Source: an uncultured Eubacteriales bacterium (GTDB lineage Bacteria; Bacillota; Clostridia; Oscillospirales; Oscillospiraceae). From it: DNA of 30,235 nucleotides. The notes below the pieces were generated by a model that was given only the letters and a program-made list of their open reading frames with translations, made no database searches and was not told the DNA's origin. Shown piece after piece: positions 23,823 through 29,293 of the stretch; within the stretch, counting starts at the first letter, position 1; every line of letters starts with the position of its first letter. The DNA lies in NCBI GenBank assembly GCA_900548625.1, contig URLO01000026.1:1-30235 (forward strand). Direction: 5' to 3'. A program made the translations under genes and the position numbers.

Positions 23823-25622
23823 TTACTTCACAATATAGAGATAGTTGTAGTCGTTGCCGAAGACCATATAGCCGCCGTCGCTGGCCATACCGCCAAGGGC
23901 ATAGGTGCCGTTGCCGGCAGCCGAGGTGTCCCATACCTTTGTAGCAGTCGTACCGTTCACTGCATAGCCGTAGCCTGCACCGACGTTACTGTTCGTACTG
24001 AAATACACATAAGCCGCCGCGCTGGAATCTGCATTGGGCAGAACAACGAGCGAGGACTGAACCGGCATGTTATTCGCAGTCGAACCGGTTCCACTGATGA
24101 GATCACACTTGCTGGAGAAAGTTGCCTTTTCCGCAGTACGGCTCTCTGTGACCTCGGTAACGCCGCCCTTGTTGAAGCCGTTATAATAGCCAACATAGAT
24201 CTTGTTGCCGACCTTGGTGGGGGTAGAAGTCGAGACTGCGTTCAGCGATGTGCGCCACTGATAGGTAGGCGCGCCAGACGCATTCGCCTTGAAGCACCAG
24301 AGGTACTTGCCCTGCGAGGTAAAGTAGAAGTAATCGCCGTCCACCATGATGCTGGATCGGACGTTGCCAGCAGTGACCGTCTCTTTGGTATCAACTGTGG
24401 ACAAATCGATTGCTGCCACATCCGCATCAAAGTCACTCGTATCACGCCAATACAGCTTGCCGTTGTCGCTACCGAAGAAGACCTGCTCTCCAATTACGGC
24501 TGCGCCAGCCCAGTAGAAGCCCTCTCCGGATACGGATTTCAGGTCTCCATCTTTGGGTTCCCACTGATAATAGGACTTATCGCCCTGCCATGTGCCGAAG
24601 TAAATGTATGTGCCGTCCGTCGTGATCGGCGTATTCAGCTGGCCGCTCTCATTCAGGTTCACAGAATGGGTCGGCGTCGCAATGCCGGTCACGCTGCTGA
24701 TCGCCGGGGCCGAGGTCAGATTTTCGAAGCTCATCACGGAAGCTGCCGTCTGGAACAGACTGCCGTATTCAATGTAAGCGTTGCCGTTAAGCGCGGTCAC
24801 GTTGAAGGTGAAGCTCAGTGTGTTGGTGTCGCCCGCGACAACGGCGCTTTCGCCTGCGGACGTAAGCACGTCGTTCAGGTAGAAGTGGCCGTCGATCACA
24901 TCGTCGCTGTCAAAGGTCTTGGTCAGCGCGACCGTGTCGTTCACCTTCGCAGTGATCGTCATTTCCGCACCGGTCGGAATGCCGATGCCGGTCGCGGCAC
25001 GGTGGGTGTTGTTCTTGAGCATGGTGATGTTGCTCGTGCTCATCGTGTAGGTGCCCGTGGAGGAGATCTTCAGCTTGCTGCCATCTCTGGTGCAGTTATC
25101 GCTGACGGTCCAGATGCTGTCGGAAGCGTTCGCCTCCACCAGCGCCGTCGCGGTGCTCAGGCCGATGTAGAGGGTGTCGTCCGCTTCGCTGGAAGCGTTA
25201 GTGCCTTCGACGAGCAGCGGCGTGGAGAGCTGGAAGCCGGACTTCGTGGAGACCGGCACATCCCACAGAACGACCTCTGCGTTGTTATAAAGGTCAGACG
25301 AAGAAGCATTCTCGATTGCCTTGTTGCAGTTGATCTTTGCCAGTCTTGCGCCAGCCGCATGGCCGTCGTAGAGGACGTAGGCGTAGGTCGTGTTGCCTAC
25401 CGTGTGCATGACCGGGACATTGTCAATGCCGTCCCAGCCGCTGCCAGAGTTTTTCATTGCGATCTTTGCGACCGTCGGGGCCGCAGCCGTGGGAGCAGTT
25501 GTCACTTTTCCGTTGTGAGTGTCCCATGCACCGCCGATGCCGTTCCATGCAGCAAATGCGCTGACGGAAAGCAGCATAGCAAGCGCCAAGAGGATTGCCA
25601 ATACTCTGCCAGTTCGTTTCAT
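23823..25622 (-). CDS. Secreted PQQ-like beta-propeller protein
   Basis: The 599-aa protein has a signal peptide (about 1-24, LLALAMLLSVSAFAA) and no membrane or SLH anchor. Residues about 55-170 begin a propeller (VPVMHTVGNTTYAYVLYDG). A beta-sandwich insertion fills about 175-300. Propeller blades resume at about 315-599 with TPITTDGTYIYFGTWQGD, FYWAGAAVIGEQVFFGSDNG, STPTKVGNKIYVGYYNG and a final blade ending DYNYLYIVK. The FYWAGA blade and general order match the propeller inside the dockerin protein (3310-7911), so the two are paralogues. True PQQ-dependent enzymes have extra active-site residues and this annotation does not imply PQQ. The SD AAGGAG lies about 9 bases before the ATG, behind a 450-base hairpin-rich leader. 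It is the first gene of the surface cluster and is followed by a terminator. It may be a soluble ligand-binding or adhesion protein. Confidence 0.8.
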   Translation of the reverse strand: MKRTGRVLAILLALAMLLSVSAFAAWNGIGGAWDTHNGKVTTAPTAAAPTVAKIAMKNSGSGWDGIDNVPVMHTVGNTTYAYVLYDGHAAGARLAKINCNKAIENASSSDLYNNAEVVLWDVPVSTKSGFQLSTPLLVEGTNASSEADDTLYIGLSTATALVEANASDSIWTVSDNCTRDGSKLKISSTGTYTMSTSNITMLKNNTHRAATGIGIPTGAEMTITAKVNDTVALTKTFDSDDVIDGHFYLNDVLTSAGESAVVAGDTNTLSFTFNVTALNGNAYIEYGSLFQTAASVMSFENLTSAPAISSVTGIATPTHSVNLNESGQLNTPITTDGTYIYFGTWQGDKSYYQWEPKDGDLKSVSGEGFYWAGAAVIGEQVFFGSDNGKLYWRDTSDFDADVAAIDLSTVDTKETVTAGNVRSSIMVDGDYFYFTSQGKYLWCFKANASGAPTYQWRTSLNAVSTSTPTKVGNKIYVGYYNGFNKGGVTEVTESRTAEKATFSSKCDLISGTGSTANNMPVQSSLVVLPNADSSAAAYVYFSTNSNVGAGYGYAVNGTTATKVWDTSAAGNGTYALGGMASDGGYMVFGNDYNYLYIVK

Positions 25623-25629
25623 AATCAGA

Positions 25630-26060
25630 AACTCCTTTCTCTTGCAGAAATTTTCGTTCCTCGCGGATTCCCAATGCAGTCGAGGAACAGCTCTGCATCG
25701 GGTCTATGTCACAGCAGCGATGAGCTAGCCGCTGTAAACACCAGTTTTCCTGCACCACAGATACGATACGGCTTCCTGCGCTCCCGCCCGCCTTAACGTG
25801 GACCGCGTTATCCGTCCCTTGGCGCGCTCGTTTCGCCGCGTCGCTTCTCCAGGACAGTATGCATTCTCGCTGTGGCTATTCAGTTGTCGATGCGATTCAT
25901 CTTATTGGGACGGGCGAAGGCCCGCTGGTTTCGTGAAAGGGGGTTCCCCGGCTCTGTGTTCCCGCGCAGAGTCGGGGCCTTGCGTCATGCTGACGCACAA
26001 AGTGCATGTCTCAGGGGGATGAGACGCACATCTATCTGCAAATCTGTCCGTTTCAGATCA
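25630..26060 (-). ncRNA. Hairpin-rich leader of unknown class upstream of the surface-protein cluster
   Basis: No convincing gene lies in this 450-base gap. It holds many stems: 25656-25663 with 25681-25688 (GTTCCTCG), CAGCG/CGCTG at 25715-25734, TAACG/CGTTA at 25794-25810, CCGTCCC at 25812-25818 pairing with GGGACGG at 25907-25913 around an 88-base interior, an 11-bp stem at 25946-25977, TGCGTCA/TGACGCA at 25981-25997, a bulged 10-bp stem at 26002-26029 and ATCTG/CAGAT at 26042-26058. The density suggests a structured RNA in the 5' leader of 25622. The sense strand is assumed from the gene order. It has no B12 box and matches no riboswitch class I recognise. Confidence 0.4.
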
Positions 26061-26070
26061 GCATACAATA

Positions 26071-26502
26071 CTATTTTGCGGCCTTGCGTTCAGCCTTTTC
26101 CTGCCGCATTTTTTCTTTGTTTGCAGCCTTCTTCTGCCGCTTTTCCAGTATATCCTGTTCCCGCTGGCGTTCGTATTCCTGCTGGAAAAGCATGGTCTTC
26201 TCCAGCGCGGGATGGAAGCGCTTGACGGCAAGCTCCTTTGAAACGCCGCTGGCACACAGGGCGTTGGCCCAGCCGCGAAACCGCAGCTCGATATAATCGC
26301 CGCCGATCACCTCTGTCCGGCCGGGGATATGCCCGCACCACCTGCGGCACTTGCACAGGTACTCAGCCAGCTCGTCCAGCGACGCATTCTGGTTCTTCAA
26401 GACAAATTCAACATTCTTGTTGGCGAGCGCAACGTAAGTGCGCTGCATTAAAACCTTTTTAAGCGCGTCCATGTTCTCCTGACAGGTTCGGTATGGATTC
26501 AT
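26071..26502 (-). CDS. Small protein with homing-endonuclease-associated-repeat-like motif (paralogue 1)
   Basis: The 143-aa protein has an N-terminal helical part (about 1-48) and then GHIPGRTEVIGGDYIELRF followed by GWANALCASG. This resembles the homing-endonuclease-associated repeat, a short DNA-binding helical unit with a Pro near the start and an [RK]-F-x-x-W-x-x-A core. The last 35 residues are very rich in Lys, Arg, Glu and Gln and should form a charged helix or coiled coil. No HNH nuclease motif is present. A GGAGGTG SD precedes the ATG, which overlaps the stop of the preceding paralogue (ATGA). Regulatory or DNA-binding function is inferred; it is not clearly part of the surface cluster. 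Confidence 0.65.
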   Translation of the reverse strand: MNPYRTCQENMDALKKVLMQRTYVALANKNVEFVLKNQNASLDELAEYLCKCRRWCGHIPGRTEVIGGDYIELRFRGWANALCASGVSKELAVKRFHPALEKTMLFQQEYERQREQDILEKRQKKAANKEKMRQEKAERKAAK

Positions 26503-26876
26503 CGCTGCACCTCCTGTCCGGAAGTCCCAGCCATGTTCTTTTCAGCCATCCGTCCTTGTGCTAATTCGTACAGGTCACGGACGATCTTGCGTTCTTTGAA
26601 ATGCGGTGGGTTTTTGATGTTGGTGATCTTGCCGCCGTAAAAGGTTCGGATGGCCTTTTGCCACGATCCAAAGCGGTATTGGATGTACTCTCCGCCGATT
26701 ACCTCTACCATGGCAGGAGGATGCCCGATGTCCTCCATGCAGCTCTGCAAATACGCCGAAAGCTGCTCCAGCGTGTCATTTTGATGCTCGATGATAAACT
26801 GAACGTTTTTATAGGCGATCACGCGCTCAATGCGGCTGTAGATGATCTGGTCCTGGTTGTCCTGGCGATGCTCCAT
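26499..26876 (-). CDS. Small protein with homing-endonuclease-associated-repeat-like motif (paralogue 2)
   Basis: The 125-aa protein is homologous to the next gene: KNVQFIIEHQNDTLEQLSAY aligns with KNVEFVLKNQNASLDELAEY, and GHPPAMVEVIGGEYIQYRFG then SWQKAI aligns with the corresponding motif there. The RFGSWQKAI version is closer to the canonical repeat. No nuclease domain, signal peptide or membrane segment is seen. SD AGGAGGAA lies upstream of the ATG at 26876. The pair arose by tandem duplication and is translationally coupled. DNA binding is likely from the motif, and target and role are unknown. Confidence 0.65.
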   Translation of the reverse strand: MEHRQDNQDQIIYSRIERVIAYKNVQFIIEHQNDTLEQLSAYLQSCMEDIGHPPAMVEVIGGEYIQYRFGSWQKAIRTFYGGKITNIKNPPHFKERKIVRDLYELAQGRMAEKNMAGTSGQEVQR

Positions 26877-26930
26877 TGTCGGCGTTCCTCCTAATCGTAC
26901 TTTTTCGCAAACCGTCCCTACGGAGTGGGA

Positions 26931-26942
26931 TAATCCGGATTA
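26931..26942. promoter_or_regulatory. Perfect 12-bp palindrome upstream of the paralogue pair
   Basis: TAATCCGGATTA is a perfect palindrome 55 bases upstream of the ATG at 26876, close to where a promoter would lie. It is a candidate operator for a dimeric regulator, possibly one of the downstream proteins themselves. No clear -35/-10 pair could be fixed. Confidence 0.35.
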
Positions 26943-27060
26943 CTTCCAAACAAAAAGCACCAACCTGTTTTCCTCCCGGAAAACAAATCGGCGCCCGTGC
27001 CTGGGTACGATAGATCATCGTGCTATCAACCACACGTCTTTACCAGCCTTCTGCACTTCA

Positions 27061-27230
27061 GGGATCATAAATAGACAGAATCCCATGCAGGTGAAGATAG
27101 CGATTCTTCTGACTAGGACTATGGACACGATCCGTGTCCGCGTTCCGTTTCCTACCTTCTCATGGGAAGACTCCCACAATGGCGGTCTTTCGACCACATG
27201 GCCTGCGGCAAAGCGCTGTCTTACGCTTTG
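27061..27230. ncRNA. Second hairpin-rich segment, possible structured RNA of unknown class
   Basis: Five stems follow each other closely: GGGAT/ATCCC (27061-27084), GAAGA/TCTTC (27093-27109), GGACACG/CGTGTCC (27123-27139, perfect, 3-base loop), GGTC/GACC (27184-27195; GAAA loop on the minus strand) and CAAAGCG/CGCTTTG (27209-27230). No convincing gene covers the gap from 26877 to 27711. ORFs such as the 73-aa one at 27015-27236 have no SD and no recognisable family. Strand is undetermined. The stretch 27231-27455 shows only a TGTGGT/ACCACA stem at 27422-27440. Confidence 0.35.
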
Positions 27231-27459
27231 GCACAAACCACTTTAGAAACAAACTCATCCATTACAGCTCCGGGCGAGTAGCCGCACGCACTCCCAATGC
27301 GCACGACCTTCCTCTTTCACCGCAGGCTCAGTCCGATTACGGCCGCGACCTGCGATTACACATCTTCAGCGGATAAAAACAAACAATATGTAATTTTGAT
27401 GTCAGAATAGGATTTCAAATCTGTGGTATTCTAAACCACATGTACGGCAATGAGATTTT

Positions 27460-27482
27460 TCGTAAAGTGTTCCACTTTACGA
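27460..27482 (+). repeat. Palindromic recombination-site candidate, left copy (centre TTC)
   Basis: Arms TCGTAAAGTG (27460-27469) and CACTTTACGA (27473-27482) enclose TTC. The flanks TTTT and GA also match the right copy in direct orientation. It is not followed by a T-run, so it is unlikely to be a terminator. Confidence 0.75.
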
Positions 27483-27673
27483 GACAGCCTGAAACCCTAT
27501 ATCTTCCGTTTCTATTTCCTATTATACAGTCAGAAATGAAAATGTCAATTTGATTCTCCTGATATTTCGGCATTTTCTAACACAAATCCTAACATCGGAG
27601 TGTCGTAAACGAAAGAAAACGAAAATATGTAAACCAACAGAGGGTGGTTGCCGCGCGAGATACCTCGCATTTG

Positions 27674-27689
27674 CCGTCAAAAATATGGT
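27674..27689 (+). repeat. 16-bp direct repeat, left copy, upstream of the recombinase start
   Basis: CCGTCAAAAATATGGT occurs here and at 28890-28905. After three differing bases both copies continue with GCTG. It contains the in-frame ATG at 27685 that lacks an SD. A recombinase-binding or attachment site is possible. Confidence 0.6.
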
Positions 27690-27711
27690 AAAGCTGAAAG
27701 GTGGAGAGCGC

Positions 27712-28827
27712 TTGGGACGATGGGGAGATAATATCTATCACAGAAAGGATGGCCGCTGGGAAGGGCGTTATATCGCCATGCGCCTGCCGGATGGTAAGGC
27801 GAAGTATAAGTCTGTCTATGGAGAGAGCAAAACTGTTGTAAAAAAGAAACTGATCGCCGCCATACAGGCGCTGGCGAAGGAACCGGCAGTTACCTGCAAT
27901 TTGACGGTAAAAGAGCTTTTTATGCAGTATCTGGCACAGGCTGATCTTAAAGTTTCCACACGTGCGCGCTATCGCTTTCTGCTTGAGCGTCACATTCTTC
28001 CGCATCTCGGTCAGATCTCCGTTTCACGGCTGACGGCAAAGGAGCTTTCTGCGTTTCTGCTTCATATGCGAAGTGCGGGGCGCTTGGATGGAAAAGGCGG
28101 TTTATCTGCGAAAACTGTACGGGATATCGCCGTTCTGATCAAAACCATGCTGCGCTATGCCCAGCGGGAATATCATTGTTCCTGCGACGCGCTGACAGCG
28201 CATCTGCCAGCCTGTACGCAAAAACAGATTGAAGTGTTTTCCGAAGCTGAGTTGGCTGTGCTTGGAAAAGCCCTTTCGCCGTCAGATAGCATTAGCACAG
28301 CGGTTATGCTCGCACTGTATGCCGGCCTGCGCGTGGGCGAGATCTGTGCGCTTCGCGCCGGGGACATTGATGCGCTCTCCGGTACGCTTTCTATCGACCG
28401 TTCCGTTCAGCGGATCACGCTGAACGGAAAATCGCAGCTTCTGGTGGACCGTCCAAAAAGCGAAAGCTCGGAACGGGTCATTCCGCTGCACCCTGAATTG
28501 CTGCGTTTACTGCAAGAACTCACCGAAAACATGCCGCCTGATGCTTATATTATGACCGGCCGCGAAGATCGGCCGATGGATCCGCGCACCTGTCAGTATC
28601 AGTTCACCACTCTCCTGAAGCGCTGCGGTATTCGGCATCGCGGCTTCCATGCCCTTCGGCACACGTTCGCTACACGATGCGTTGAAACCGGTGCAGATAT
28701 CAAGAGTGTCAGCACCCTGCTCGGACATGCGGATATTAAAACCACCCTAAAACTGTACACGCATCCGTCTCTGGAAAGCAAGCGTCGCTGTATTCAGAAA
28801 ATCAGTTTTCTGGAGCTTGGTGCATAA
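27712..28827 (+). CDS. Tyrosine recombinase/integrase
   Basis: The reading frame is open from 27550, but TTG at 27712 is preferred. An SD (GGTGGAG) lies 6 bases upstream, and the protein then starts GRWGDNIYHRKDGRWEGRY, the usual N-terminus of this integrase group; the ATG at 27685 has no SD. The 371-aa product has an N-terminal arm-binding region, a SAM-like core-binding domain (about 62-170) and the catalytic domain. All active-site residues are visible: Arg207 (GLRVGE), a probable Lys249, His313 and Arg316 (HALRHTF), His339 (LLGHADIKTT) and nucleophile Tyr349 (KLYTHP). It should be active. It cuts and rejoins DNA at paired core sites; the flanking repeats are candidates. No excisionase is seen. 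It is the only clear plus-strand gene in the window. Confidence 0.93.
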   Translation: MGRWGDNIYHRKDGRWEGRYIAMRLPDGKAKYKSVYGESKTVVKKKLIAAIQALAKEPAVTCNLTVKELFMQYLAQADLKVSTRARYRFLLERHILPHLGQISVSRLTAKELSAFLLHMRSAGRLDGKGGLSAKTVRDIAVLIKTMLRYAQREYHCSCDALTAHLPACTQKQIEVFSEAELAVLGKALSPSDSISTAVMLALYAGLRVGEICALRAGDIDALSGTLSIDRSVQRITLNGKSQLLVDRPKSESSERVIPLHPELLRLLQELTENMPPDAYIMTGREDRPMDPRTCQYQFTTLLKRCGIRHRGFHALRHTFATRCVETGADIKSVSTLLGHADIKTTLKLYTHPSLESKRRCIQKISFLELGA

Positions 28828-28844
28828 TACAGGATTGCTCTGCC

Positions 28845-28868
28845 CGTCGATGCTGCACGGCATCGACG
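28845..28868 (+). terminator. Probable intrinsic terminator of the recombinase gene
   Basis: A perfect 9-bp stem CGTCGATGC / GCATCGACG with a 6-base loop lies 17 bases past the recombinase stop. It is followed by AGCTTTTGTATGCTCTTTTT. Confidence 0.65.
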
Positions 28869-28889
28869 AGCTTTTGTATGCTCTTTTTA

Positions 28890-28905
28890 CCGTCAAAAAT
28901 ATGGT
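28890..28905 (+). repeat. 16-bp direct repeat, right copy
   Basis: Identical to 27674-27689 (CCGTCAAAAATATGGT). It lies 62 bases past the recombinase stop, so the two copies bracket exactly one gene. Confidence 0.6.
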
Positions 28906-28952
28906 CGCGCTGCGGCGAGGTGTCTGTAATTGCAGGCATCCCGCCGCTTTTT

Positions 28953-28975
28953 TCGTAAAGTGGAACACTTTACGA
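28953..28975 (+). repeat. Palindromic recombination-site candidate, right copy (centre GAA)
   Basis: Arms TCGTAAAGTG (28953-28962) and CACTTTACGA (28966-28975) enclose GAA, so the 23-bp site is the exact reverse complement of the left copy. The arms are identical and only the three central bases give each site a direction; they point opposite ways. Confidence 0.75.
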
Positions 28976-29002
28976 GAATTTTTTATCATAGAGCAAAAAA
29001 CA

Positions 29003-29032
29003 GCATCCGTCAGGCGCAATGCCTGCGGATGC
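29003..29032 (-). terminator. Intrinsic terminator of the cobalamin riboswitch
   Basis: Minus-strand stem GCATCCG-CAGGC with GCCTG-A-CGGATGC (12 bp, one bulged A, 5-base loop) is followed by TGTTTTTTG. It starts about 70 bases after the B12 box, the usual place for a terminator controlled by the riboswitch. The intervening segment contains pairings (for example CTGCC with GGCAG) that could serve the alternative structure. Confidence 0.85.
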
Positions 29033-29099
29033 TTTCTGCCGACAGATAGCCTTTGCCGGTAAAAGCAAACCGTTGACGAGGCAGCGCTTTCTTATTCCA

Positions 29100-29215
29100 T
29101 GCACAGGCGCGTATCTGGCTTATCTCCCGCAGTCGGAGCTTCACAGTGACCGGTTCGTGGGGACTTTCACCCCATTCCGCATTAAGTCCACTCCCTTTAG
29201 AAATGGACACCTGAA
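29100..29215 (-). promoter_or_regulatory. Cobalamin (B12) riboswitch
   Basis: Read on the minus strand, this has the core of the cobalamin riboswitch family in order: a 5' P1 strand CAGGTG, TTAATGCGGAAT, the hairpin GGGG-TGAAAGT-CCCC, then CGGTCACTGTGA, a short stem CTCC/GGAG, and the B12 box AAGCCAGATACGCGCCTG (29104-29121), whose end pairs with the P1 strand. The family binds adenosyl- or other cobalamins and switches off B12 uptake or synthesis genes. A terminator follows. It lies downstream of the metalloprotease gene, so it must control genes further along the minus strand. The first are the paralogue pair and surface cluster, now cut off by the recombinase cassette. It deviates from CCGCCACTG at one position. 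Confidence 0.85.
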
Positions 29216-29242
29216 CAGTCTATTCTTTTTCTTTTATTTTAC

Positions 29243-29263
29243 TGCATTTTCCCGAAAAATGCA
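29243..29263. repeat. 8-bp inverted repeat between metalloprotease gene and riboswitch
   Basis: TGCATTTT-CCCGA-AAAATGCA is a perfect inverted repeat about 30 bases past the metalloprotease stop. It has no T-run on either strand. A weak 3' end for that gene or an operator over the riboswitch promoter is possible. A TAAAAT at 29236-29241 (minus) could be a -10, but no good -35 matches it. Confidence 0.35.
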
Positions 29264-29293
29264 CGAACTATTTCTGAGTATATAACTAAGTCT

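Larger units (their letters stand above)
27460..28975. mobile_element. Recombinase cassette bounded by palindromic sites (candidate invertible or mobile segment)
   Basis: A single tyrosine recombinase gene is enclosed by two near-identical 23-bp palindromic sites with inverted centres, and by an inner pair of 16-bp direct repeats. The recombinase faces opposite to the genes on both sides. The cassette lies about 25 bases past the riboswitch terminator, separating the riboswitch from the downstream genes. Inversion, excision or past insertion are all compatible with this arrangement. Confidence 0.55.

Noticed and set aside
25798..26022. Small plus-strand ORF in the leader region
   Set aside because: No SD, no family, and it lies over strong hairpins; better explained by structured non-coding sequence.
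27093..27125. Possible second B12 box (minus strand AGTCAGA ... ACCTGC)
   Set aside because: The two halves are separated by a hairpin and the other riboswitch core parts (the GGTGAAA loop and CACTGT) are missing.
27015..27236. 73-aa minus-strand ORF and a possible tRNA in the same place
   Set aside because: No SD or known family; no T-loop, anticodon stem or acceptor stem arrangement fits a tRNA.
27550..27711. N-terminal extension of the recombinase
   Set aside because: No SD for the ATGs at 27550 or 27685; TTG 27712 has an SD and gives the family-typical N-terminus.
28953..28975. Right palindromic site read as a terminator of the recombinase
   Set aside because: A T-run follows only four bases later, the left copy has none, and the inverted-centre pairing of the two copies is better explained by recombination. 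A better terminator is at 28845-28868.
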